A stretch of 64,000 nt of DNA from Chloranthus sessilifolius (GCA_021018995.1 CM037587.1:60486104-60550103), one strand, 5' to 3'. Shown: positions 11,810 to 24,190, numbered from the stretch's first letter. Translations and numbers: made by a program. Notes: generated by a model from the sequence alone, not told the origin.

Positions 11810-12053
11810 CTCTAAAGCAGACTGGAACTGAGCCTCCCATATCCTTGGATGCTGAAATTTCAATTAACAAGCATAGTTTTTCAGGCCCAAATGAAAATTG
11901 AACCCAAAAAAATTCACGTAGTGAAGAAATAGCTAGAGCTTGCTTACTGAATCTACTGGATTATGCCATGTAGACAAGAAACTAATTTCATGATCATTGG
12001 GTTCCTTGAACACCCATTTATGACCATGATCTACTGCAACTTTACCAATCAAA
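11810..12053 (-). pseudogene. bHLH-MYC_N (RSS3-like) gene fragment, two exons
   Basis: Exon 11948-12053 encodes LIGKVAVDHGHKWVFKEPND, then HEISFLSTWHNPVDS. A GTAAGC donor, an intron and a TTTCAG acceptor lead in phase to exon 11810-11851, HPRIWEAQFQSALE. Together they match the bHLH-MYC_N domain of plant RSS3/LHW-type transcriptional regulators (family pattern IGKVAADHSHKW, KEPNDQEINFLSAWHNSADS, HPRTWEAQFQS). In intact proteins this domain mediates partner binding. Only about 50 codons are present. The 14-codon exon and its intron are kept, so this is a DNA-level copy, not a retrocopy. Confidence 0.75.
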
Positions 12054-12133
12054 CTGCCCACAAAACCATATCAAATGAGTTGCAAATACATAAAAAATCT
12101 ATGAAGAAGAATTATTGAATTGTAATAGAAACA

Positions 12134-12220
12134 CTAAATGTAGTCCTCAGCCAAGTCGATCTCACCGTGCTCGGCCGCCGAAGCGGCGAAATTGCAAAAC
12201 CCATCTTCTCATACAAGTAT
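12134..12220 (-). pseudogene. second fragment of the same bHLH-MYC_N gene
   Basis: The minus-strand reading ILV-EDGFCNFAASAAEHGE, then IDLAEDY, matches the upstream ILVWEDGFC motif of RSS3-like proteins. The family's Trp codon (TGG) is TGA here (12209-12211). The 15-20 residues that normally join this motif to IGKVA are absent, so the fragment is internally incomplete. It lies upstream of the 11810-12053 exons in transcription order, as in the parent gene. Confidence 0.65.
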
Positions 12221-12357
12221 CCTTGCACATAGCAACCAATAAAGTATCAAACAGATGCTCAAATGGTGAACATATATCAAAGTTTTAAGCTTGGAATTTG
12301 TAGTTTATTGTTAACCAAAACAGACCTGGAAACACTCTCCATCAATGGAAGGTAAGA

Positions 12358-12490
12358 TTAGTTATTGTGCAGGCTTTCCCATGCCTCCAGGTAATTGCAG
12401 CCATCCCTCTCACCTTCATCCATAGCAATATGAACGCAACTGAGCATAAAGTCTGAAGCAGCCTTAATAATCAAACTTGTAGGCACCTTA
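12358..12490 (-). pseudogene. exon-like fragment, gene unknown
   Basis: The minus-strand frame VPTSLIIKAASDFMLSCVH, then IAMDEGERDGCNYLEAWESL, then a stop, has protein-like composition. I do not recognise it. A 19-base word TGTTGCATGGCACAATGGG is duplicated about 52 bases apart just upstream (about 12502 and 12554). Confidence 0.3.
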
Positions 12491-12569
12491 TTCTGATTTG
12501 ATGTTGCATGGCACAATGGGTTCATGAGACAAAAAGACCATAATATCACTCATTGTTGCATGGCACAAT

Positions 12570-13980
12570 GGGGCATATCATGTGACAATTCATTAATAAG
12601 CAGCTCGATCTCCCAATCCCTTGCCATCTTATTACCTTTTTAATTCGGATTCGCAAGAGTGATTTTATCAATCATGACACTAACATCTTGAGAAATCTCT
12701 TATATAGGATGAATTTTTTGTGATTCTTATTTCCTTTGAAAATTTTAGAGTTTCTTTCTCGTCACAGATGATAAATAGTGGGCTGAACCGCAAGGTTTAG
12801 AATTGTGGCCACAAAAGACTTGTTTTTACTAACCGCTTAAACTCTATTTGCCTTTTCGAAAATAGGAAAATTATAAATGGTAGGCAGTTTTTTATTGATA
12901 ATTTTGCATTATCTTATGGATAACATGGTGCGCATTGCTTGGACCCCACTGTGCGTGCAGCCAATCACGTCGCACCACATAAGCTGCCTACAAAATTGTC
13001 TATCAAAAACTGCCTACAATATGACAATGTCCTAAAAAATATTATCCAATCTAGGATTCCGAATTCCACACCTCACAAGAATAGATTTTCATACCCATTT
13101 TGTGTATGAGCACCCGAAAAATAAATGGTCATTTTCTTTCCTATCCAACCAACACAAAACACATGTTTATTCACAAGCACATGTTTATTCACCATAGAAA
13201 TAGTCTTAAAGCAAGAGGAGTCACCATTATAGATTGTAAGTCAAATAAGAAGCTTTTGAATGTAAAACAAATTGGTTTTGCATCCCCTCGGATGTTAAAC
13301 CATGGCCTGGTGTGGTATGCACTTCCCACAAGAAAGTCATGGCCTGGTCTGATGCATCTAAATGATCAAAGCATGAGATAAGAACACAAAAACCTTTTTA
13401 CTTCTCAAGCTAAAACATGTGCACAATGTCCAAGCCATTGGAGTTGAGTTTACTAATACTAAAACTAGTTAATGAAATTTTTAAAAAAATGACTTTTTTA
13501 GTCAATTAGATGCAATTCACCATAACTCGAAGTGAACCACAATTATAACTTATATTGTGGTTATAACTGACATGGTGGAACATTTCTGTGCCAAAGTTCG
13601 AGCGATGGGGACATCCTGCATTACTATATCACATAGGCCAGCTCTTGTGGACAATTGAAACCATTTTATGCCAGGAAAATTAACAATTGAAACCATTTTC
13701 TTGTTAAGCAACTCATGGAAAAATTTAGAAAGAAGAAGAAAAGTTTAAATATGGTTTAGCGATATAAAAAAACTCTATGATAGGGTATCAAGATAGATAA
13801 TCTGGTTGACGCTAAGTAGGAAATGCATTTGAAATGAATATACGTAAATTATTTAAGACATGAAGGAGCAATAAAAATACAGAGTCAACTGAGTTCATTG
13901 TCGGAGTTGGTCTCATCAAGGGTCTAATTAAGCCCCATGGTGTATGTTTTTTGTCCATGATTGGTGTTGATTGACCGGAC
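12570..13980. other. non-coding, no gene seen
   Basis: AT-rich, with short open frames only. The 93-codon frame at 13100-13381 shows no family motif, although CTAAAGCAAGAGGAGTC and the downstream reading look weakly protein-like. Confidence 0.35.
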
Positions 13981-13984
13981 AAGG

Positions 13985-14868
<884 letters not shown>

Positions 14869-14960
14869 TTAGAATGCTACAACTTCTTATAGTAAGAAAG
14901 TAGATAAGCTTAAACTGGAAACATTGGAACAATCTTTGTTTCTAAAAAACTTAAAACACT

Positions 14961-14983
14961 GGGTTAGGGTTAGGGTTAGGGTT
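14961..14983 (+). repeat. short TTAGGG telomere-like array
   Basis: GGGTTAGGGTTAGGGTTAGG is followed by GTT: about three and a half TTAGGG units. Most plants use TTTAGGG; the 6-base unit is the form used by several Asparagales. It is too short to prove telomeric origin. Confidence 0.6.
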
Positions 14984-15089
14984 GGCTTGGCTTTTCACGT
15001 AAGGTTTGCCCTCATTAACCCATAAGTTTTATGCGATGTTGAAATGTCGCAATTGTTCCATGGAAAAGAAAAAAATTCCCAATATGAGA

Positions 15090-15240
15090 GCTTACATTGA
15101 TTAAAGAGAGGTTTCGGCTTCTTGTTTATACACCATTGTGCCCTTCCTTCCTGCTTTGGCTTTGGGTTATCACCAAGAACGACCAAGTAGCTTGGAGTGA
15201 CGGATCTCTCATCTCCACCTTAGAAAATAGGAAAACAGAA
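15090..15240 (-). other. exon-like open segment, gene unknown
   Basis: The minus-strand reading VVLGDNPKPKQEGRAQWCIN, then KKPKPLFNQCK, is open over 60 codons between possible splice signals. It lies between the helicase and methyltransferase fragments. No family recognised. Confidence 0.2.
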
Positions 15241-15249
15241 TTCAGCTTT

Positions 15250-15924
15250 AGTAATCTTCAAGCAGTATTCTTCAAGCACTTCTTAAGATATTCAATGAGT
15301 TTTTTTTTGTTCTTTTGAAATTAAGTAAAACAGACTAATTCATGGATATGAAATTAAGTAAACCAGATTAATTCGCCTTGGGTGGTGTTGGGATGGGGAG
15401 ACAGCCTACCCAATCACCTGATGACAGGTGACAAAAGACCAAAATCACACCATTTTTTGCAAAATTTTGAAAACAAACTTAATGTTTGATGGCCCAACAT
15501 TAAAACATGATTGTCCAAGCATTCAGTTCAGTAGAACTTTTACTCATCATCTAAATATCCTTGCCCACCGTCCAGAGGAGAATAAATTAATGCTGGACTG
15601 TCTCGCGATATGTTAAACATCGGCATTAAATGTCAATAAATAACTCCATAGTGAATACAAACGATAGGTTGACCGCCAAAGATTAAGTTACATTCTTCAA
15701 AATTTTCTAAAAAATGATACATTGTCTTTTAGATAAAAACTAGCATGTTCTATAATATGTATAGCCATATCCATGTCCATCAGCAAGATTAATAAAAAAG
15801 TAAACTATTTGTTCCATTTCCTATCCATGTCCAATATATGTGTCCATATCTGGATGCAATAGGTGCCAACACATTTTACAGGGATAGACCACTTTCATTC
15901 TGAATCAAGGAAATTTACTTCACG
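15250..15924. other. non-coding, no gene seen
   Basis: AT-rich. Possibly intronic to the minus-strand fragment array. Confidence 0.35.
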
Positions 15925-16159
15925 TTGGGATCAATAGTCAAGATGCAAAGCCCGTGCTCGTGAAGCCGCCGCCAAAGTTCAGAAACAGAACTCTTTGTCT
16001 CAGTAAAGATAACGGTACGACCTTCACTGAAATAGAACCATCTCAGAGCTAAGCATATTTGACAAATGAAGATTAAAAAAAATCATCAGAAGATCATAAC
16101 TAAGGAGTTAAAAACATCTAACCTGATGTTACAACGAATAAAGTCCAGAATTAGCTGAG
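15925..16159 (-). pseudogene. RH7-like DEAD-box RNA helicase fragment, two exons
   Basis: Exon 16123-16159 reads QLILDFIRCNI and ends at AG|GTTAGA. The next exon starts at 16026 after TTTCAG and continues in phase: SEGRTVIFTETKSSVSEL, then, one frame on, SRARALHLDY. This matches the helicase C-domain of plant nucleolar helicase RH7/PRH75 (IIRCYSSGGRTIIFTETK, SEL, GARALHGDI). The T-E-T-K motif IV region is kept. A one-base frame change splits the second exon, and it runs into a stop. Only about 45 codons of a roughly 700-residue protein are present. It abuts a GCN1 fragment 14 bases upstream on the same strand. Confidence 0.75.
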
Positions 16160-16172
16160 CTATAAAGAAAAA

Positions 16173-16588
16173 AACATGGCCAGTACTGAGTGCCGCATCA
16201 CGTACAAATTCATTTTCGTCAGCAAGTCTTATAAAGAAAAATAAAATTAGCTGAGGACATTGGCCATAAACACAACAACCAATGAGGAGGTAATTGCATT
16301 TACCATCTAAAATAGCAGGCAACACCTGCTGCAAGTAATTCTGAAAGGTGACACCTAAAGACCGCGGTAAATACTATACATGGAAATTTGATTTGTACAT
16401 TATAATAAAAACAATGTAACCCACAAAATAATTCCCATAATTTAACTTTGTAAAGTATTATATGCCACAGTCTTCCCCTTGAAAAGTGTCAGGTACCCAG
16501 CACGGACAGATGCCCTTTGATGAGAACAATTTCGAATGACATCAGGAAGGATGTATTCAAAATATTCCTCACCAAGAGCAGCTAAAAC
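16173..16588 (-). pseudogene. GCN1 (ILITYHIA) fragment, three exons with introns
   Basis: Exon 16478-16588 encodes VLAALGEEYFEYILPDVIRN, then CSHQRASVRAGYLTLFK. Exon 16304-16373 encodes YLPRSLGVTFQNYLQQVLPA, then ILDG. The piece at 16173-16226 encodes LADENEFVRDAALSTGHV. These are consecutive HEAT-repeat residues of plant GCN1, the large ribosome-associated activator of the eIF2alpha kinase GCN2. Residue identity to the remembered family sequence is very high. Introns are kept. The donor after 16478 is GG instead of GT, and the phase into the last piece is off by one base. After GHV the next GCN1 residues (LVEHYATT) are missing and RH7 sequence follows, so two donors are joined here. Confidence 0.85.
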
Positions 16589-16650
16589 CTGGAGGCAAAG
16601 ATTTTCTTTAAGTAGTTAGTAGAGAAGTAGAGTAGCCATGAAAAGTTACA

Positions 16651-16740
16651 AGATTTCTCTGACACAGAAAACACAATTTTGACACAAAACAATGAAGATT
16701 TCTCTGACACTGAAAACACAATTTTGACACAAAACGATGA
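16651..16740. repeat. 45-bp tandem duplication
   Basis: Two nearly identical copies of a 45-base unit beginning AGATTTCTCTGACAC, at 16651 and 16696. The first copy contains AAACACAATTTTGACAC. Non-coding. Confidence 0.85.
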
Positions 16741-18199
16741 AGACCATAATGATTTATACAGACAAACTGACATTACCATATTGATTAGGAGTTATAAAGA
16801 GTCAATTCATCCAATAAGATGGGACCTAATGTACAGAAATTATAAAGGGAAGAAGAAAATGATGCAGACTGAATGCAACATAACACATACAGAGGAAAAG
16901 AAATCCAATCAATAGAAGGGGCTAAAGAGCCAAGTAAGTTTGTATGCATTAAGTCCTACAAGCTCCCCTCAGCCCAAATAAAAATATAATAGTATATAAT
17001 TATAAATTTTCCTGTTATTATTATGATTGTCATTCTTATTGCCCATAGTTAAAATACAACTTAGTGATTGTCTGTGATAGTAGTAGCCTGAGATGTTGTC
17101 CCAGTCAAGCTGGTTAGGACACCCAAGATGTAAATCCATTGGACTCACTTGGTCCATTTTTACCTACAATTTATCATATGTAAGAATCAAACTAACCAGC
17201 TATGGCATCTAAAGTTTTTGGAAAGCTAAAGACTAGCAACATACTAATTGGATATTGCATCTAATGCTAGGACTGGGAGTTCCTCAGATCTGACATGTCC
17301 TGTCATCATATGACCTAAGTAGTAATACTAGTAAAAGAACAATTAGTCTCCAAACGCATTTGTAACTATCATTAAAATAATTTCTAATGTGAACATAGTG
17401 ACTGTGTTATCAGATATGACCATGGATTGCGTTATCATATGACCTGAATAGTAAAAGAACAATTAGTCTGCAAAGGCATTTGTAGTTCTCATTAAAATAA
17501 TTTCTAATGAGATCATAGTGACTATGTTATTAGGTCTGATCATGGACTAAATAAAAAAATTAGATGGCGTCAGTTAAGTTACTACTCCAATAGTGGCCAT
17601 TCAAGATGTAGTTATTATCATTAAAATAATCATTAGTCTCCAAGATATTAGTAATCATTAGCAATTTAACTTATTAAGTTACTAGTGCTCTTCAAAGGCA
17701 AGGTGTAGGTGATGGTAGATAGCAGCACTCATATCCCTTACCGTAGCACATGTACATCACCTCTTGGTCATAATAGTTTCTAATGTGATCATAGTGCCTA
17801 ATCGGGGTGAAATTATGATGATATTCCAGTGATCACAATAGCAATGATGAGCTGCTCAAATAGAAATGATGGGCTGATCACAATCAAAACTAAATTCAAG
17901 CACCAGCCAAACATGAAGATAGAAATCTCACCTTTGTAAAATAACCCATCAAAAACCTCTTCACAACTCAGTTATGCCATCATAAATCGTTTTCAGATTC
18001 ACAAAAGAAATGAAAATGAGTGGTGTATCAAGGAGATAAAAAAAAACTCAATCACATTCATGGTCAGACCTGCCTTGTTTTAGGCTACTTAATTGAGAAA
18101 AAAAGAGTAAACGGGGCTTAATATTATGATGGCACAATTAAAATGAAGCAACTGATTTTTTTTGAATTGTTCCACATCAATTAATTGCTCAAATTGATG
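16741..18199. other. non-coding, with a 120-bp direct duplication
   Basis: No gene. GTAAAAGAACAATTAGTCT begins copies at 17331 and 17451, exactly 120 bases apart, each followed by CATTAAAATAATTTCTAATG. A partial third copy lies near 17615. Confidence 0.6.
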
Positions 18200-18471
18200 C
18201 GCATGTGCACTGATTGGTCTGTAGAGATGGGTGCGCCAAATCGCGGCATTCACTCAAAAGCGTCGTAATAAATTGTCTAACTCGCGGCATTTAGTCTATA
18301 AGGCGCCGCGAATGCTTTATATGTGCGGTGTTTTTAAGTAAACGACGCAAAATGATGTCATTGAAAATTGGAGGCGCTTTACTGAAAAATGCCATGAATA
18401 TCTATTTTTAGTGACACTTTTTTTAAAACGCCGCTAAATCAGCGTCACTAGAACTCACTTTTTTTGTAGTG
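18200..18471 (-). mobile_element. CACTA-type transposon right end
   Basis: The block ends ACTTTTTTTGTAGTG at 18471, the reverse complement of CACTACAAAAAAAGT. The preceding 270 bases carry repeated GCGGCG / CGCCGC / GGCGCC words in AT-rich DNA (CGCGGCATT, GGCGCCGCG, AACGCCGCTAA), a typical CACTA subterminal pattern. Its left partner is not certain: the ends at 4687 and 6309 share the CACTAC tip but not the subterminal words. No matching 3-bp TSD was established. It lies next to the host-gene fragment array at 11.4-16.6 kb. Confidence 0.6.
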
Positions 18472-19430
18472 ATCGATCTCATTTAAATCTGACATTCCCA
18501 GATGTCAAGGTCCTAGAAAATATGAAAAAATAAGTATTGATAGGACATGATTTGGTTGATAAAAGGCTATTCATAAACTCTGAATGTTTTGCATAAAGTT
18601 CTGTTTTTCAAAAATTAAAATATACAACTTATTAAATATAACACTAAATATTAAATATTACAATTAAATTTTAAAAATAATATTCTAAGCAACTATTTCA
18701 TCTCAATATCTAAGTTTGTCTTGGTTTTTTTGAAATGTTATTGAGAACTAATTAAGTATGATGAAAACAAATTAGCATCGACGATCGTGGGAAGACTTAC
18801 TACATTAGTTAGGACTTTGACTTTGATGACACGTGGTCTTGGGCATTACAACCCGCTCAGGTGTTTGGTAAAAATGACACATTTGAGGAGACATCCAGTT
18901 GGACATTCAGGATAGATAGATCGGTAAGATTGCAGTGACCATAGTGACTATTCTCAATCGAAAAGGGGAAAATGTAAAATGTAAAATGTGTTTATGTAGC
19001 TATTAGTCAAAAGGCATCTTTTGTGTCTCAGGTTGTGAGTACTTTCCATGAATGGGGGCGCTATCAGTTTAGTCTGATTTTCTTTTAATAAAGAGAACAA
19101 GATGGCAATAATTGAAAGAAAAGAAACTATCAAACTGTATTGTGTTGCTCTTAGGCATGATACAAGATCAGATGTGACCTAGGCCCTTTTACTAGGAAAT
19201 TGAATAGAAATTTAGCCACATGAAAAAATTTACTTGCTAAAGACTAGGCACGGATTTAATCAGAGGAATGAGGATAACAATGGCAGTTATTTTCCCTAAT
19301 AAATATGGTTTCGATATTAATACAATGCACAGTAATAAGAACTTGACTTTGAAACTAATCAAACAGAGCATCCACATATGCTGCTCTGATTTTGTGCTTA
19401 CAAATGCCTAAAAGTGTATATAAAAACCTA
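18472..19430. other. non-coding, no gene seen
   Basis: A short plus-strand reading around 18780-18920 (SIDDRGKTYY, then DFDFDDTWSWALQPAQVFG) looks protein-like but is interrupted by a stop, and I could not place it in a family. Confidence 0.3.
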
Positions 19431-19439
19431 AAAATGAAA

Positions 19440-20075
19440 CCATTACCAGAGATCATTGAAGCCTTGTAATCCATTGGATTGAGCGAGACATCTGCCAAGC
19501 TACTCATACGCTCTAACCCTCACTTTGTCGATCTCTCTACCTCTTCATTTTCAGCAACTGTAACAGCTTTCGAAACCCTAGGAATCAGGGAGAGCGTTTG
19601 GTCCGTCTGATCAAGAAGCATCCCTCCCTCTTCATCCTCGATCTGATCTCCAATAGCTGCTCATCAACTATTTCCGACATCCCCGACATAGATCGTAAAA
19701 AAATCAGTCGGATTCTCTTCGTTTGAAACCCCGAAATCCTCGTATCTCTCCAATCGAAGATCTCTCTCTTAACCCGATACGATCTATCAAAATCCGATAT
19801 ATTCGATATCCTAAACCGCATCAATCTCAGGCTTTTCCTCAAAAAATCCCTCGAAACTATCAATTCCGTTCTCTCCTTCCTATGGACCCTAGAAACCCTT
19901 AAAAAATAGGAAAAAAAAGTAGAATAAAGTAGAAAGAAATGGGGAAGAAACGGACCTGAGAGAATGCGGATCGATTTGAACTGAGCGGATCGATTTGAGC
20001 CAGATCTGAGATCTACAGATCTAGAACCTAAAAATCGCCGCTGCTTCTTCTCCAAAGGAATTCTCAGAGAAAAAA
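19440..20075 (-). pseudogene. leader plus first-exon-like segment, gene unknown
   Basis: On the minus strand a plant-style leader (CTCTCAG|GTCCG and similar possible splice signals, R/S-coding CT-rich DNA) leads to an open frame: IEDEEGGMLLDQTDQTLSLI, PRVSKAVTVAENEEVERSTK, a TGA, then in the same frame GLERMSSLADVSLNPMDYKA. It ends with SMIS at a GGTAATG donor near 19448. It looks like the 5' end of a host gene. The 156-codon Arg-rich frame at 19585-20055 is probably its untranslated leader read through. The family is not recognised. It may have supplied the promoter for the array at 11.4-16.6 kb (inference). Confidence 0.4.
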
Positions 20076-20427
20076 GTATGAGGCGTTTTTAGTTAGTTAA
20101 AAGAAAGAGAGAAAAGATGGTCCATCTTCTACTAAGTAGAGAACCTCCCAAGTATCATTAGTTGGTAGAGGACTGTAAAATGATCCAAAGGTGGTGTTTC
20201 CACATTCAATTTAATTAAAATTTATGCAGTCAGAAGCCTTAAAGGTTAGCCATAATTTCACCCATTTTCACTATTATTCTCAACTAAAAATTAAGAATTA
20301 GATATTTTACAATATTTATAGGTGTGGGCCTGAGTCTATGATTTTTGTGATTTTTATTTAAACCCAGCCAAACCCAGCTCCTTCGAAAGAGGAGTCTTGC
20401 CTGAGCCTTGCCCATTGACACCTTAAC

Positions 20428-20445
20428 TATCTATCCATCTATCTA

Positions 20446-20529
<84 letters not shown>
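20428..20529. repeat. compound microsatellite (ATCT)n(CT)n(TA)n
   Basis: About five ATCT units, then about 23 CT dinucleotides, then about 17 TA dinucleotides, without interruption. The open frames over it on both strands are artefacts of the repeat. Confidence 0.95.
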
Positions 20530-20531
<2 letters not shown>

Positions 20532-20639
20532 GAATATTCTTTCTGGTTGGACAAGACATTCTACCAATGTTGAAGCTGGATATAGGGCCAAAGCCGGGGC
20601 TGGTGTTCTACCCGCCGGCATAGGCTAACTATGTTGTAA

Positions 20640-22840
20640 TTTTTGTTTCGATCTGGGCGGATGAGCACCTTGCTCTCTTTCCATGTTCCCCTTTTTTTAA
20701 GGTTTTAACGATTTCCTTAGCTAAATAAAATAAAATAAAGAAATAAATATACAAGTATCCCTACATGATTCGATATAACAAGCCCACAAACAAGGTTATT
20801 GGAATCACAAGTATCCCTTTTTTTTTCCCTATAATTTGTTTATTGCTTTTGTAATGACTCCAGCACCCACCTTTATCTCCAATTTCATAAATTTTCACAA
20901 ACATGCGCACTGGGTGCTAGGATACGATGGAAGGGTTTGATGCCAACTCAACTAAAGGTGATGCTTTGCTTTCTACTTTGTCGAGTGGGATGCATTTGCA
21001 AAATGTACATTTTATAATTGACAGATGCAAAAGGGCTGGTTATCTGTGAATTTTCAAAAGTCATACGCTGTCCCAAAATGAAGTTTGTGAGCTTTCCAAG
21101 ATTTGGTTCCTTCTACTGTTACATTCTATATTGTTCAATTGCTTATTCTTTTTGCTCATAATAGGTTTTCCTATGAAAAGGAAGCAGCTAATTCTGTTTC
21201 CTCTTTTTTTTTTTTTTTTACCTCCGGGCTGTTTGGATCTTTGATTAAAAAGTCAAACTCTTCTTTCAAATAGGGTCTGGAATATATTTTAAAGGATAAA
21301 AAGGGTGCGAGTCTACAATGGTGTCCACTCATCAGGTACATTAAAGCAGTCCACTCATCTGTATGACTGTACTGTGCACAGACTTCCATGCATTAGAAGT
21401 CCGTGCACGTCACACGGTCACATAGATGTGTAACTGCTATGTCCACTCATGATGGGGGACACTCATTATGACTAACTCATAAAAAATAAACCTATTTTTG
21501 GCTTAAAGAAATATTTTTTCTTCCACCAAATTAGGTGGAATTTTTTTGTCAGTAAACCTTGAGCAAATTTGTCGTTGTTGTAAGAGTATATGAAATGGAG
21601 TGATTGCCATTGTGATCACTGGGACTGGGCACTGTAGATCTGCTAAAGAACATGTTTTTACTCATTTTTGTCCCTAAATTTTGGTTTGAAATGATGATAT
21701 ACCTCAAAACCAAATCCTAGAACTAATATACGAGGTGTAGAACAACGAATATATATTAACTGTTTGACACAGATGGGTACCATTGATACCAGAAGGATTT
21801 GGTGTAGAACAATGAATATATATTAACTGTTTGACACATATATTTGTTATTGCTAATCAATCCTTTTTTCAACAACACCCTATCATGAACCTCAGTGTTA
21901 TAGGGAAGCATCTCACCTTTCTCATGGACAGTAGACTATAGTTAAGGAGCCCTCAACACTTGAGAGTACTCATAGTTAAGATTTTTTTCTCTTCTTGAGG
22001 GATAGCACCCATAAGCTGCAAGTTGATATACAAAATCCAAAGTCACCTAGATGGATCCTTAGAAAGGCATAAAGTTTGCTTGGATGCTAGCAGCCTCATC
22101 TAAGTGAATGAGATTGCTTATGAGGAGACCTTTGCACTTGTAGTGAAGATAACTTTTGCTTCAACCTCGGATCTAAAGAGTAAAATTCCTAAATGTAAAA
22201 ATGCATTTAAATTAATTCGAGCATCATTATAGTGATTTAACAATCAAATAAACCAAAACAACTCTAATCTCTTTGTAACTCCTTTGAATGTGTACTGATT
22301 AACTAAAAACACACTTAAAATCTCCTGCAATTAATGATACTTATGCAGGTTATCAACGAAGTTATAGGAAGTTAAAATTTCAGTTGTTCATGAGTCATTG
22401 TTGGATTCTTTAAATAAGGTGGTGATTTTGTTTCTGTATTGAGTTGGATATTGGAAATGCATAGTACATCAGAATTGCCTCCATCCAATCTCTCACTTAC
22501 TTTCTTGGGTACGGAGGGGTATAAGCCGAAGAAATACATTTCCGAGCCAATACACTAAAGGTTTCTTTCCAGATGTCCTCAAAAATCATCAAATATTGAA
22601 TTTACTTCAAACAACAACCGTCCAAATCATTATAATTTCTACTACTAAATTTATATAAATATTAATTTATTAATAATAGAAAAGAATGGTATATATTCCA
22701 GCACTAAGCCTTCAAACCTGATTAACATACCTATTGGCGCTGAAACAAATTTTCCAGATCAACAACCAGAATGGTAGCTACCAATCAAATTTTCTTTTAT
22801 TAACAAAGGCTGTGAATTTTTATTTTGGCATTCCAAATTT
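20640..22840. other. non-coding, with a short direct duplication
   Basis: No gene recognised. GGTGTAGAACAA, then GAATATATATTAACTGTTTG, is present at 21734 and again at 21801. Confidence 0.4.
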
Positions 22841-23030
22841 TATATCATGACTGGAGGATACTGAAGCTTATTTTCTGCATTAGGAGAGAGCAATTGCCAA
22901 ACTTCATTCGGATTATGCTTCTTATTTCTCGCATGCAGAAGTAACACAAATATTTGCATTTAATGGAGTTTATGGTCTTAGTTAAAAGCCATGCATAGAA
23001 TAAACCTAGATACCTAAGGATAGAAAACAA

Positions 23031-23088
23031 AACCAAACTAACCTCAACCAGTGTCTGTCCAAATGCTACCGACAAAAGTTTATCCTGC
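23031..23088 (-). other. exon-like segment, gene unknown
   Basis: After a CCTTGGCAG acceptor, the minus strand reads DKLLSVAFGQTLVE and then a GTTAGTTT donor. It has good splice signals but only 14 codons. Source gene not recognised. Confidence 0.25.
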
Positions 23089-23192
23089 CAAGGGAAGTTC
23101 ATAAATAAGTATTATTAGCTTCAAAAAATAAAGGGACCGACTCTCCTGGCCGTCATTTAAACAACAAATTGGTGTTTAAATGATCTTACACC

Positions 23193-23272
23193 ATAGCATG
23201 CACTCTAAATTCTATAGCATGCACTTTGAATTCTGCTAACAGAGGTACCCAATAGCATGCACTCTGAATTCT
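23193..23272. repeat. three copies of a 21-bp RY-containing unit
   Basis: ATAGCATGCACTCTGAATTC-like units start at 23193, 23214 and 23252. Each contains CATGCA, the RY core bound by plant B3 factors. No nearby gene start gives this a clear role. Confidence 0.6.
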
Positions 23273-23542
23273 AATTTTGGCCATGGAAGACCATCACGGA
23301 ACTGCATAACAAGCATTTTTTGTCAAATATGGTGAAAATTTTAATATCATCATTGACTCAGTGGTCCTGTATTCAACTGTGACTTTTAGTTTCCATTGTA
23401 GTTGTTTCCTCATCCACTAAAGTATAGGGACCTGTTGATAATTCTAAAGTAAGACTTCTCCAGATTTTATTAGGCCATTATATTATATTCTTATGTTCTA
23501 ATATGCAGGTCTAGCTGCTATATTTTGGTGTTTTTCATGTAG

Positions 23543-23879
23543 GTGAAAAGCATTCCAAGAAGCAAGCTTCTCAAGAATCTCAAATCAGAAAGTTAAGGGA
23601 ACAGGTATGGGATCAGATATCTCTATTTTCTAAATTATTTGAAGTTAATTCCATTCTTGTTGCAGGCATTTAATCATGCACACTTTATTTTTTTCTCTTG
23701 TGTGTTTATATGTGGGGAATCTAGATCATTACCTCAGCAATGTGCAAATTTTTTAATATTATGTACTTTAATTTGCAGATACTGGCGGCACACCATTATG
23801 GTGTTAAAGAGTAATCCTGCCAAAGAGGAACTTGAAAGACTTAGTTGAAGAACCATCAGCAGTTCTTACCACCATGGAG
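23543..23879 (+). pseudogene. two exons of a decayed plus-strand host gene
   Basis: Exon 23543-23604 (after TGTAG, ending CAG|GTATGG) reads GEKHSKKQASQESQIRKLRE. Exon 23779-23879 (after TTGCAG, ending GAG|GTATTC) reads ILAAHHYGVKE, then shifts frame to SNPAKEELERLS and EEPSAVLTTME. Two frame changes and stops show decay. The charged, helical character fits the coiled-coil exons at 5.1-5.9 kb, so this may be the same gene. Not identified by name. Confidence 0.45.
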
Positions 23880-24190
23880 GTATTCATCTCTCTTGAATGG
23901 TTTGGGCATTTGAAAGTATATACAAATCTTGTGTGCCTACCACTATCTCTAGAATTGCCTATTATTATTTATTGCAGGATTTAGGAGTTATTATTAATTT
24001 TCTAACATGCCAGTATTGAGCTGTTGATCTTTAGGGCATATGATATGGTTCGCATGAAATTTGAATTTTTTTGATGTGAATAGTGTTTGTGCTAAGATAT
24101 TTGTAAATCCTTCACCTCATATATTACTAATGTGAAAAATGTGTGACCGTACTGGTGAATAATTTTTTTTGTGCTTTTTGTATCAAAGAG

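Noticed and set aside
18780-18920. CACTA-associated DUF4216-like protein
   Set aside because: The reading DFDFDDTWSWALQPAQVFG is suggestive, but the key motif is not met and a stop interrupts it.
19585-20055. 156-codon Arg-rich open frame on the minus strand
   Set aside because: Its composition follows from a CT-rich plant leader; an alternative frame gives a better protein-like exon, and no family motif is present.
20408-20623. Open frames on both strands over the microsatellite
   Set aside because: They are produced by (CT)n and (TA)n translation (SLSL and YIYI runs).
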